Shown: in pieces, positions 8,756-16,627 of the stretch | Layout: each line of letters opens with the position of its first letter | Numbering within the stretch: the first letter of the stretch is position 1 | Assembly (NCBI RefSeq): GCF_003946645.1 | Contig: NZ_RHOU01000002.1 | Span: 90,488 to 154,487 of the forward strand | Direction: 5' to 3' | DNA length: 64,000 nucleotides | DNA from: Lapidilactobacillus wuchangensis | GTDB lineage: Bacteria; Bacillota; Bacilli; Lactobacillales; Lactobacillaceae | Translations under genes and position numbers: made by a program | Notes under the pieces: generated by a model | Database searches by the model: none | Told to the model about the DNA's origin: nothing | What the model saw: only the letters and a program-made list of their open reading frames with translations

Positions 8756-8953
8756 TGGTTCGCAAATTCTTGGTTGAATTTGGTACAAACTAAGTAGCAA
8801 TTAGTCACTTTCCCGCGAAAGGCGATTTTCTGCTGGTGAATCGACGGTAGTGAGCTTGTGATTCATGCTAGAATATAACTAAATTTTGAAGCCATGAATA
8901 ATTAAAAAATTATTTAACGGCCGATGAAAATCAAAGTTATTGGGGAGATTCAT

Positions 8954-10681
8954 TTGAAAAATATGCAGGAAATTAGCAAGCGTCATTGGTTTTATGTATT
9001 GGTAGTCATGGTGACACTGATCAGCCAATTTCTGTATTTACCGACTTATTTTTTGTCGGCGGCAACGCGAGCTGGTCAAGAAATTACGGTTGACGGCTTA
9101 GGTAGTTTAGACGCAAAAGACAGTCAAGGCCGGCCGATTGATGCCAGTGATTGGACGATTTGGAATAGCGAGAATATCAATTATCATTGGCAAATTGCTG
9201 ATGGTTTAGCAATTAATGATGGCGACTATGCCACTTTGAATTTGCCAGCTGGTACCGCTTTTCAACAGAATTATCAAGTTGAGATTACTGATCCAGACGG
9301 TAATGTGGTCGGTACCTTTATTGGTCGTCAAGGTGAAAGTAGCGGTCAAATTGTTTTTAATGATTATTACAGCACACATACTGAAGAGCGTCATGGTGAT
9401 TTGAATTTTACAATCAAAGGCACTAAAGCTGGTGAAGAACCGCCAATCGACGGAGATGACCTCTATATTTTGAAGGCGGGTTGGGCGCTGGATGAGTTGA
9501 ATGAAGCTGGTTATCACACTAAGGCGCAATGGCAAATTCTGATTAATAGTCAAGGGGACACTTTAAATAATGTGACTGTGATCGACACTTTGGACACGTC
9601 CAACCAAACTTTGGACCTTGATTCAATTCGTGTTGAGTATCAGGGTTCTAATCAGCCAGTGCCTCCAGAAAACTATACAATCGAAACTGATGGCGAGACG
9701 CTGAAGCTGGTTTGGCATGGGCCAATGACTGAAGCGGTCAATATTTTTTATACGACGACGATTACTGATGAAGATTATTTAACCGCGGGTAAGGATATTT
9801 CGCTGAAAAATACGGCCAGTATTACGGCGACACGACCGGGAACTGGTGATGGTGAAGAAACGAATATTGACCAGAATACTGAAAACAGTACTTCATCTGC
9901 ACAAGTTGATTTAGGTGCGAAAGGCAATGCCAACGGTCAAGTTGGTGTGACTACAATTTCCGGTCAGAAAAGTTGGGCCGATGCTGATGATCAAGATGGA
10001 TTACGACCTGACAAAATTGTGGTCGAGTTGTATGCCAATCAAGTTAAAGTTGATGCCCAAGTAGTGACGGCCACGAATAATTGGCAATATCGTTTTAGCA
10101 ACAAGCCCAAATATAGTCAAGGCCAGTTGATCAATTACACAGTCAAGGAAGCCCAAGTACCGGCTGGTTATCAAAGCGTTATTTCTGGAACGAACATCAC
10201 CAACGTTCATGTACCTGAATTAATCACCATTGCGGGTACGAAAACCTGGCAAGATCAAGCTGATGCAGCCGGCAAACGGCCAACCAAAATTGAAGTGCAG
10301 TTATTGGCTAACGGCGAATTGATCAAGAGTCAAATGGTTAATGCGACTGAGAATTGGCAATATCAATTTACAGGTTTACCAAAGTATCAAGCAGGCCAAC
10401 AAATTAAATATGAGATTGCTGAAACAGCCGTCCCTGATTATCAAACCACGGTCAACGGCTATGATTTAGTGAACACGTTGGTTGATAGTGGTGGCAAAGG
10501 TAATCTAATTAAACAGCCACCAGTTAATCAAAAACCAGAAAAACCAGCGACCAAGCAGCAGCCACTTTTGCCACAAACCGGCGAAACTATTCAACGATTC
10601 ATGAGTACCTATGCAATTTTACTGCTCGCCTTAGGAGCAACAACGTTACTGAGCCGGTATTTAAAACGACGCTCGAGATGA
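8954..10681 (+). CDS. LPXTG-type surface adhesin with two Cna-B repeats, paralog of the preceding gene
   Basis: About 575 residues from a TTG start at 8954, preferred because GGGGAG (8942-8947) lies 6 bases before it; the ATG codons at 8924 and 8963 are badly spaced. The signal region shares VTLISQFLYLP with the upstream paralog (VTVISQFLYLP). The N-terminal adhesive region (YHWQIADGLAINDGDYATLNLP) is clearly homologous to it. Two Cna-B domains follow, starting near residues 332 and 423, then a Lys/Pro-rich linker, LPQTGE (about 538), a membrane helix and an Arg/Lys tail. The pair probably arose by tandem duplication with gain or loss of Cna-B units. The protein should be sortase-anchored and stabilised by isopeptide bonds; the ligand is unknown. 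Confidence 0.93.
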   Translation: MKNMQEISKRHWFYVLVVMVTLISQFLYLPTYFLSAATRAGQEITVDGLGSLDAKDSQGRPIDASDWTIWNSENINYHWQIADGLAINDGDYATLNLPAGTAFQQNYQVEITDPDGNVVGTFIGRQGESSGQIVFNDYYSTHTEERHGDLNFTIKGTKAGEEPPIDGDDLYILKAGWALDELNEAGYHTKAQWQILINSQGDTLNNVTVIDTLDTSNQTLDLDSIRVEYQGSNQPVPPENYTIETDGETLKLVWHGPMTEAVNIFYTTTITDEDYLTAGKDISLKNTASITATRPGTGDGEETNIDQNTENSTSSAQVDLGAKGNANGQVGVTTISGQKSWADADDQDGLRPDKIVVELYANQVKVDAQVVTATNNWQYRFSNKPKYSQGQLINYTVKEAQVPAGYQSVISGTNITNVHVPELITIAGTKTWQDQADAAGKRPTKIEVQLLANGELIKSQMVNATENWQYQFTGLPKYQAGQQIKYEIAETAVPDYQTTVNGYDLVNTLVDSGGKGNLIKQPPVNQKPEKPATKQQPLLPQTGETIQRFMSTYAILLLALGATTLLSRYLKRRSR

Positions 10682-10704
10682 GTTGAACTGTGACATGAGT
10701 CTGA

Positions 10705-10877
10705 AACAGAATTGTGTCTGACTCCATTCCGGGCTGCTTGGCGTGGAACGCGGCCGGCATTGATTTGAGCTTATTGCTAGCGCAACAATCTCAAATACAA
10801 GCCTTGTTCTAAGCGGCATAGCCACTAAGAACAATTTGGCGGCTGACAACCATGCCCTCCATTCCGTCTGGAGTTGA
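10705..10877 (-). repeat. TJ element copy 5 (subfamily A), minus orientation, paired with copy 6
   Basis: P2 arms TTGTTCTTAGTGGC and GCCGCTTAGAACAA keep the T.T mismatch at pair 8 while most other pairs differ from copy 2 by two-sided changes. P3 arms TTTGAG.A.TTGTTGC and GCAATAA.G.CTCAAA keep the A.G mismatch. The closing helix is GGCGT with ATGCC (one wobble). The copy begins 24 bases after the second adhesin gene, in the 758-base gap 10682-11439 between convergent genes. Confidence 0.88.
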
Positions 10878-11048
10878 TTTAGTTCACCCTATCTTTGCTA
10901 GTATTTAAGGGCAGTCTAGTAAGATCGTGCCAGATTTCAACTTATGTTACAGCCTGTAATTAGCTATTCATGACAATCATTAGTCCACCACTTAAACTAA
11001 CAAAGTTAATCGCCACTGTTTAGAAGGGTGAAACTTGCCACCAATAAA

Positions 11049-11100
11049 GCCTGATTGACAGTTCTAGTGCAACTAGAAACTGTCAATCAGGCTATTTTTA
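11049..11100 (+). terminator. Perfect central hairpin between TJ copies 5 and 6
   Basis: GCCTGATTGACAGTT with nested CTAG pairs with CTAGAAACTGTCAATCAGGC across a 5-base loop and is followed by TATTTTT. It can terminate transcription from the adhesin gene. The left arm recurs in decayed form at 4339. Confidence 0.8.
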
Positions 11101-11190
11101 ACCACTATTCAACTATGACCACAATTGAAATTTAGCTCATTAATCCCGCCATAATTGTCTTAACCACTCGCAGTAATTGAGTGTGCAAAT

Positions 11191-11360
11191 TCAACTCCAG
11201 ACGGAATGGAGGGATCTTGGCGTCAGCCGCCAAATTATTGTTAGTGCTTTAGCACTTACAATAAGACCTGTATTGGAGACTTTTGGAAAAAAGCTTCAAT
11301 CAGTGTCGGCCGCGTTCCACGCCAAGCAGCCCGGAATGCAGTCAGACTCAATTCTGTTTT
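11191..11360 (+). repeat. TJ element copy 6 (subfamily A), plus orientation
   Basis: It starts with the CTCCA-GACGGAA-TGGAG hairpin. The closing helix is TTGGCGT with ACGCCAA, again different in sequence from copies 1 and 2 but complementary. P2 arms are TTATTGTTAGTGCT and AGCACTTACAATAA with the T.T mismatch. P3 (TTGGAG/CTTCAA) contains a G.T wobble and has lost the G of the usual A.G mismatch. The copy ends 80 bases before the stop of the convergent ClC-type gene. Confidence 0.87.
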
Positions 11361-11439
11361 AAATCCCGCACAAGTTTTTAATTATTCATCAGCGGTGGCT
11401 ATGTTCAAGACAAGAACCGGTCAAAATAGCATTCCGCGG

Positions 11440-12681
11440 TTATTCGGCCTTACCAGCTTGTCGCTGTGACCATTTTGTGGTTAATTTTTGCAGCAGAACG
11501 AAGATTAAAATAATCAGCAGAAAAACTGGCGCTAGATTGGCCGGGAAAAACAAGGCAATGAAGATGCTAGGAAAGATTGGCGATTTCAAAACGCAAGTTG
11601 CCACACTGGCTGCCACAACGGCGACAATCAATAAACTATCGAAGCCCGGCAGTAAATGGGCCCAGCCAAAGCCGAGCAAGATAGCTGCAAAGGTGATTGG
11701 GAAAATATCGCCGCCAACCCAACCGGTTTTTAAACAAAGTTGCAGGAAGACTAATTTGAGAATTGCTGCTAAGAATAAGGTGCTGGCAGCTTGGTGGGCG
11801 CTAAATTGTGGCACCAAACTGAGAAATGGTTGCCCTGAGAAAAGTAACCGCGGCACCACACTAGCAAAAATGAAAATAATTCCCGCACCAATTAAAGCTT
11901 TGCTACGTACCTTGCTGGCAAAATGTTGACTAAGTCGTTGCAAACCAGTGCTAAATCGTTGATAGAGCCAGCCAAACAATAATCCAAAAATAATCGCGGG
12001 AATGATCAACCATAGTTCTGACCATTGCCAGCGCGATTGGCCCATTTTCGTAATGAAGGTGGGCTGTTTAGTTAGCCGCATGAGAATCATAAAGGTCGTT
12101 AAGCCATTGATCAACAATAACGTGTATAGCAATTCTTTGGCTGTTTTGCGATTCGCTTGTTTGGCTAAATCGGCCTGATAAGTTTGGCGATATTTGACAG
12201 GGTGCAGGCGCATTAACCAACTCTTGGCAAATCCCGCAGCTTTAAATTCAGCCTGATGAAAATATTGATACCGTAATTTATCAGCTTGCCAAACAGATAA
12301 GGCAATTACGGCACTGAGTAACGCTGCTTCTGGGCCAACACCAGCACCGAAAATTAAAATCACCGTTGCGGTGGCTAAATGTTTAAAAATATTTTGATAA
12401 CGAACGGTTTGCGTTTGTTTAAACTCGGCCATGGTGGTCTGGGTGGTATTTGGTAAATCACCCCAGACCTGATGAATTTGGCCGACCAATAAACCGCCAA
12501 TTAAGCAAATTAGCAATTCGACTAGTAAGTATAAATTTGGACCCAATAATTGGGGTAAGTCGCCCCAAATAAGCTGGGTTAGCTGTTCTTCAATAATTAA
12601 GAATAAGAACGAAATTAATGCAATCACACTGCTAAAAAGTAAACCAGAGATAACTAATTGACTGGCACGATGGAATTTCAT
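11440..12681 (-). CDS. ClC-family chloride channel or transporter
   Basis: 413 residues with about ten membrane helices. GAGVGPEAALLSAV (about residues 112-125) corresponds to the GREGP-type selectivity loop of ClC proteins, and WVGGDIFPITFAA (about 318-330) to the GxFxP loop near the pore; both are in the expected order and spacing. An SSK-type first motif is not obvious and the protein has no C-terminal CBS domains, which fits short bacterial homologs. It probably moves chloride or another anion, with or without proton coupling; a gating glutamate is present in GPEAAL. It is transcribed alone, convergent with the adhesin gene and separated from it by TJ copies 5 and 6. GGTG precedes the ATG. 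Family fairly secure, ion uncertain. Confidence 0.85.
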   Translation of the reverse strand: MKFHRASQLVISGLLFSSVIALISFLFLIIEEQLTQLIWGDLPQLLGPNLYLLVELLICLIGGLLVGQIHQVWGDLPNTTQTTMAEFKQTQTVRYQNIFKHLATATVILIFGAGVGPEAALLSAVIALSVWQADKLRYQYFHQAEFKAAGFAKSWLMRLHPVKYRQTYQADLAKQANRKTAKELLYTLLLINGLTTFMILMRLTKQPTFITKMGQSRWQWSELWLIIPAIIFGLLFGWLYQRFSTGLQRLSQHFASKVRSKALIGAGIIFIFASVVPRLLFSGQPFLSLVPQFSAHQAASTLFLAAILKLVFLQLCLKTGWVGGDIFPITFAAILLGFGWAHLLPGFDSLLIVAVVAASVATCVLKSPIFPSIFIALFFPANLAPVFLLIILIFVLLQKLTTKWSQRQAGKAE

Positions 12682-12761
12682 TTGATCACCACTTATGAAT
12701 TAATAAATTCAATCTTAACAATTAACGCCGCGGTGTCAAGTTAGCAATCATTAGCGCCAAG

Positions 12762-13319
12762 CTACAAATAATAACTGATCCCACCTAACAGTCCGGCCAG
12801 TAAAATTAACAGTAGTGGATTTAAATGCCAACGCAGGTCAGCGGTAGCAACGAAGATAATAATGATCAAGCTCAACCAGTCAGCTTGATAATTTGACCAG
12901 TCGGTAATAGTCGTGACGTTGCCGACCATGGTGAGCATTAACAAGGCCGCAATTGCGAGAATTAAGCCAACCGCCGCCGACTTAATGCCCTTGAGCAACG
13001 CCGGAACTTGCCAATGATCATTCAGTCTTGCTTCGAAATGAGTGTATAGCGGCACAATAATTAATGATGGCACACAAACAGCTAGAGTGGCTGCTAAGGC
13101 CGTACCAAAGCCACCATACAGTTGGCCCACGTAAGTTGCGGAATTAATCGCGATCGGGCCGGGAATCAAACCGTCTAAAGCATTCAGGTCAGCAAATTGT
13201 TGCACAGTTAAACCGAAATGGGCGGCTTCAGAAAAGATCAGCGACAACATGGCATAACCGCCACCGAAACCTAAGAAGCCAATTTTAAGAAAAGCCAAGG
13301 TGATTGCTAGCATGATCAA
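12762..13319 (-). CDS. Chromate transporter (CHR) family, second half-size subunit
   Basis: 185 residues with five or six membrane helices. Near the N-terminus LKIGFLGFGGGYAMLSLI is the CHR signature (GxxxFGGGxA), followed by LDGLIPGPIAINSATYVG, the typical second CHR motif. It is a single-domain member working with the upstream single-domain gene: bacterial short ChrA proteins occur as pairs in opposite topology. The start overlaps the upstream stop (TTGA). The ATG six bases later is the alternative; GGAG lies 5 bases before the TTG and 11 before the ATG. The family exports chromate in some bacteria, but in lactic acid bacteria the physiological anion is unknown. A divergent LysR gene is the probable regulator. 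Confidence 0.9.
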   Translation of the reverse strand: MIMLAITLAFLKIGFLGFGGGYAMLSLIFSEAAHFGLTVQQFADLNALDGLIPGPIAINSATYVGQLYGGFGTALAATLAVCVPSLIIVPLYTHFEARLNDHWQVPALLKGIKSAAVGLILAIAALLMLTMVGNVTTITDWSNYQADWLSLIIIIFVATADLRWHLNPLLLILLAGLLGGISYYL

Positions 13320-13861
13320 TCACGCTCCTTTTGTTGGCGGCTACCAAGCAGTAGTCCTACGCTTGCTGCCAAAATAATGAGGCTCGGCGCACTAAGTAAG
13401 TTAAATAGCGTGCAGCCAAAGCAAATCAGAGCTAATAGAATTGACCCAACATCGCGTAAATTGTAACGGGCTAAAGTAAAGGCAGCACTAAATAATAGGC
13501 CAGCCGAGGCTGCACGAATCCCGGTTAAGATATTTAAAATTAGACCAGTTTGTGGCAGCTGCTGGTAGAGTGCTGTTGCAGCCGACATTAAGACAAAGGC
13601 CGGTAAAATTGCACCGAGGCCAGCCACAAACATGCCACTAGTCCCATTAATTTTTTTGCCGACGAAACACGCATTCGTCAGCGCGATAACCCCGGGAAAA
13701 GTTTGGGCCAAAGTAGTGTATTCATAAAGATCTTGTTGACTGATCAAATGTGATTTCTGACAAAGCTCACGTTCAATGACGGGTAACATGGCCATGCCAC
13801 CTGAAAAAGTAAAGGTGCCCGCCAATAAATAAACTTTAAAAAGACGCCAATTAGTTTGCAT
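13316..13861 (-). CDS. Chromate transporter (CHR) family, first half-size subunit
   Basis: About 181 residues from the ATG at 13861, which has AAGGGGTG in front; a longer frame to 13900 lacks such a site and would run into the regulator's control region. LLAGTFTFSGGMAMLPVIERE carries the CHR signature near the N-terminus and LAQTFPGVIALTNACFVG the second motif. It pairs with the next gene, which it overlaps by 4 bases, so the two are translationally coupled and probably form a heteromeric transporter. The promoter faces away from the LysR gene and shares a 97-base control region with an inverted repeat. Substrate could be chromate, sulfate-like anions or another oxyanion. Confidence 0.9.
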   Translation of the reverse strand: MQTNWRLFKVYLLAGTFTFSGGMAMLPVIERELCQKSHLISQQDLYEYTTLAQTFPGVIALTNACFVGKKINGTSGMFVAGLGAILPAFVLMSAATALYQQLPQTGLILNILTGIRAASAGLLFSAAFTLARYNLRDVGSILLALICFGCTLFNLLSAPSLIILAASVGLLLGSRQQKERD

Positions 13862-13930
13862 GATTTCACCCCTTAACCTTAGTATAGTGGTCGCTAGCAT
13901 TGACTAAAAATACATCTTTAGTATACTGGC

Positions 13931-13948
13931 CATAACTAAACAGTTATG
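13931..13948. promoter_or_regulatory. Inverted repeat, probable LysR operator
   Basis: CATAACT-AAAC-AGTTATG is a perfect 7-bp inverted repeat in the region between the LysR gene and the divergent chromate transporter genes, 10 bases before the LysR start codon. Its size, partial T-N11-A form and position fit an autoregulatory LysR binding site. Confidence 0.6.
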
Positions 13949-13958
13949 AGGTGACAGC

Positions 13959-14837
13959 ATGAATATTCGCCAACTGGAAATCTTTACCACGGTGGCGGCA
14001 ACCGGTTCAATGACAAAGGCGGCGCAACAATTATTTCTGAGTCAACCAGCAATTTCTAAAACAATTCGCGAATTGGAACAAAGTATTGGTGTGAGCTTAT
14101 TTGATCGGATTGATAATCGCTTATCCTTAAATAATGCTGGCCGGCAATTTCGAATCCGAGCGACGAGACTGTTGACAGAATTTAATGAATTGGCCCAATA
14201 TGGCCATTCTGACCAAGCACAGCGGATTCCACTACGATTGGGGACCAGTTTAACGATTGGCCAAGAATTATTGCCAACAGCCTTAAAGCACTTTCGCCAG
14301 CAACATCCCCAAACGCCTCTAACGTGTTACGCTGAAAATGTCCAACAAATTAAAAATCGTCTGCTAAGTGGCGAAATTGATCTGGCATTAATTGAAGGTT
14401 ACGAAGCGAGTCAGTCTTTTCAAGCCGAACCGCTATCACAGTACGAATTATTAATCGTGGCTGCTCCAGATTTCTTGCCAACAACGCGGCTAACTAAGCA
14501 GCAATTATTGACGGTACCTTTTTTATTACGAGAACCTGGCAGTACTTTGCGTGATATTTTTGGGATGGCAACTCGTCAGTTAGGCGTCGAAGTGGTTCCC
14601 ATGCTGGAAAGTGTTAACACACAAGTCTTGATCCAAGCCGCTCTCGCCGGTTTAGGCGTCACCATTTTGCCGACGCCCTTGGCCCAACCTTATTTGCAAG
14701 CAGGTCAATTAGTGCGCTTAATTTTACCTGGTCAACATTTAACCACGACCAATTACGTGGTAACTTTGAAAAACAGTCCTTTACGTGAATTACAGCAGGA
14801 ATTGGTCGACTGTTTTAAAGCGATGGCAGGAAAATAA
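13959..14837 (+). CDS. LysR family transcriptional regulator
   Basis: 292 residues, the usual LysR length. The N-terminal winged helix-turn-helix is textbook: MNIRQLEIFTTVAATGSMTK, AAQQLFLSQPAISKTIRELE, then GVSLFDRIDNRLSLNNAG. A two-lobed periplasmic-binding-like effector domain spans about residues 88-290 (LRLGTSLTIGQELLPTAL at its start). It is divergent from the two chromate transporter genes and shares a 97-base control region with an inverted repeat, so it most likely controls them and itself. AGGTG precedes the ATG. The effector cannot be predicted; an anion transported by the neighbouring proteins would be a natural candidate. It is followed by about 155 bases before the flavin module. 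Confidence 0.93.
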   Translation: MNIRQLEIFTTVAATGSMTKAAQQLFLSQPAISKTIRELEQSIGVSLFDRIDNRLSLNNAGRQFRIRATRLLTEFNELAQYGHSDQAQRIPLRLGTSLTIGQELLPTALKHFRQQHPQTPLTCYAENVQQIKNRLLSGEIDLALIEGYEASQSFQAEPLSQYELLIVAAPDFLPTTRLTKQQLLTVPFLLREPGSTLRDIFGMATRQLGVEVVPMLESVNTQVLIQAALAGLGVTILPTPLAQPYLQAGQLVRLILPGQHLTTTNYVVTLKNSPLRELQQELVDCFKAMAGK

Positions 14838-14994
14838 AAGGCAACCCGGGAAAATTGTGGTCGCTCCTAGGCCTTGTTGCTGTTAGTTGTTTCCGTGACG
14901 TTACAAGTTAGATTTTTAAAATGATTTTAAGTAAGATGGTTCGTCATTTTTGTAGTGGTTAAGCTTTTAATTACGATTGAAAAAGGGTGGGTAA

Positions 14995-15930
14995 ATGTCA
15001 GCAACGCAAAAAATCTATTTAATGGGCACCGTCATCACCGTGACCATCGACCATCCTCAGGCCGAACAACTTTTAGCGGAAGTTGAACGACGTCTACGGA
15101 TTTACGAACATCGTTTCAGCGCTAACGATCCCACTTCAGAATTGATGAGGTTGGCCACTAATGCTGGTCGATGCTGGACGGTGGTTAACTCAGAACTCTA
15201 TGATTTAATTGCACTAGGTAAAACATACAGTTTATTGCCCAACAGTAATTTAAATATTGCCTTGGGTCCGTTAGTGCAGCAATGGCGAATTGGGTTCGAC
15301 GACGCTCATGTCCCGACAGATGCGGCTATTAAACAGGCGCTGACTTTAACTGATCCCCATCAAATCGAATTGGATCAGCAACGGCAGGCAATTTATCTTA
15401 CGACGCCGGGGATGACCCTTGATTTAGGCTCTTTAGCAAAAGGCTATATTGCTGACTTACTAGCTACTTATTTGCGTCAACAGCATGTTCAGCGGGCGTT
15501 ACTCAATCTAGGCGGCAATGTCGTGGCATTGACGGATTCTGCTGATGGTGACCAGTCAACACCTTGGCAGATTGGGCTGCGTGATCCGCAAGGTGATCAA
15601 AGCCAACTTTTAGGGACAGTGGCCTTGAGCAACCAATCTTTAGTGACATCGGGTATTTATGAACGCCAATTGCAGGTCAATGGACATCGTTATCATCATA
15701 TTTTTGACAAGCGGACTGGTTATCCAATCGTGACTGATCTGGCGAGTGTTAGTATTAAGTCGCCTCAATCAGTTGACGGCGAGTTGTGGACGACGATGTT
15801 GTTTGGTAAAAGTGCCAGCGATATTTTAGGAATTGTTGCTGCAATGCCGGGCATAGAGTGCTGTTTAGTCAGCCAGACTGGCCAAATTTATCAGTCAGCA
15901 CATTTTGGGCTGGTACAAAATTCTGATTGA
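14995..15930 (+). CDS. apbE: FAD:protein FMN transferase (ApbE family)
   Basis: 311 residues. ApbE proteins split FAD and attach FMN through a phosphoester bond to a Thr or Ser in the target motif, commonly given as D-x-x-(T/S)-(G/S)-A-T. Family features visible: MGTVITVTI at the start, YEHRFSANDPTSELMRL, the central TLDLGSLAKGYIADLLA, the NLGGNVVAL segment, and HHIFDKRTGYPI with the His and metal-binding region. There is no signal peptide or lipobox, so this is a cytosolic ApbE rather than the exported type of respiratory systems. Two FMN-reductase genes follow on the same strand; the second ends in three sequences resembling the target motif, making it the likely substrate. GGGTGGG precedes the ATG. 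Confidence 0.93.
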   Translation: MSATQKIYLMGTVITVTIDHPQAEQLLAEVERRLRIYEHRFSANDPTSELMRLATNAGRCWTVVNSELYDLIALGKTYSLLPNSNLNIALGPLVQQWRIGFDDAHVPTDAAIKQALTLTDPHQIELDQQRQAIYLTTPGMTLDLGSLAKGYIADLLATYLRQQHVQRALLNLGGNVVALTDSADGDQSTPWQIGLRDPQGDQSQLLGTVALSNQSLVTSGIYERQLQVNGHRYHHIFDKRTGYPIVTDLASVSIKSPQSVDGELWTTMLFGKSASDILGIVAAMPGIECCLVSQTGQIYQSAHFGLVQNSD

Positions 15931-15937
15931 AACTTAT

Positions 15938-15960
15938 TACGGCAACGCTTACAATATAAT
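15938..15960 (+). promoter_or_regulatory. Promoter with overlapping cre-like site before the FMN reductase pair
   Basis: TATAAT at 15955-15960 is a perfect -10. Immediately upstream, TGTAAGCGTTGCCG (minus strand, within 15938-15953) matches the CcpA site TGWAANCGNTNWCA except for the last positions. The -35 is weak. It implies carbon catabolite control of the two reductases, separate from the apbE promoter. Confidence 0.5.
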
Positions 15961-16004
15961 AGTAAACTAATAAGTGAGCACACTCATATCAAAGGAGTTA
16001 AATC

Positions 16005-16613
16005 ATGGAAAACTTTGTTGCTATTGTCGGTACGAATTCAGTTGCCTCAACTAATCGCCAGTTATTACAGTTCATGCAACGTCATTTCGCCGACCAAGCC
16101 AAAATTGAATTGATTGAAATTGCAGATTTGCCAATGTTTGACAAGCCCGCCGATAAGAAATTGCCGCCATTAGTCCAAACGATTGATGCCAAGATCATGG
16201 CTAGTGATGGCGTGATTATTAGTACGCCTGAATACGATCATTCAGTGCCAGCAAGTTTATCCAATGCTTTAGCTTGGTTTTCTTATGGTGAGCATCCTTT
16301 CGTGGACAAACCAGTGATGATCACGGGAGCTTCATACGGCTCGCTAGGGTCTTCTAGAGCCCAGTCACATTTACGCCAGATTCTTGATGCACCAGAATTA
16401 CGCGCGCGGATCATGCCTAGCTCAGAATTCTTATTAGGGCATTCTTTAACGGCCTTTGATGAGCAAGGTAATCTAAAAGACCAACAGCAGGTTGCTAAAT
16501 TGGCCGGTCTATTCGCTGACTTCTTGGACTTTGTTAAGTTAACCAATCAATTAGTGCACACTAAAAAAATCAATCAACAAGAAGTTCAAAACTTTTCTTG
16601 GGATAAAATTTAA
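16005..16613 (+). CDS. NADPH-dependent FMN reductase (flavodoxin-like)
   Basis: 202 residues with a flavodoxin-like fold that binds FMN and takes electrons from NAD(P)H. The phosphate-binding loop GTNSVASTNRQLLQFM is near the N-terminus; DGVIISTPEYDHSVPASLSN (about residues 66-85) is the signature of the FMN_red family (TPEYNxSxPxxLKN), and ITGASYGSLGSSRAQSHLRQ follows. It is one of two tandem homologs: the downstream gene shares the same blocks but is extended by a PAS domain and a repetitive tail. AAAGGAG precedes the ATG. It may reduce a flavin group carried by its neighbour, an azo compound or a quinone; which one is not determined by sequence. Confidence 0.93.
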   Translation: MENFVAIVGTNSVASTNRQLLQFMQRHFADQAKIELIEIADLPMFDKPADKKLPPLVQTIDAKIMASDGVIISTPEYDHSVPASLSNALAWFSYGEHPFVDKPVMITGASYGSLGSSRAQSHLRQILDAPELRARIMPSSEFLLGHSLTAFDEQGNLKDQQQVAKLAGLFADFLDFVKLTNQLVHTKKINQQEVQNFSWDKI

Positions 16614-16627
16614 TTGAGGTGATCATA

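Noticed and set aside
11477-11929. Plus-strand frame of about 150 codons opposite the ClC-type gene
   Set aside because: It lies entirely antisense to a clear ClC family gene, is Lys-rich in a way typical of antisense reading and has no motif.
12762-13861. A single chromate transporter gene split by a frameshift
   Set aside because: The two halves overlap by 4 bases with proper starts and each has a full CHR signature; half-size pairs are a known form of this family.
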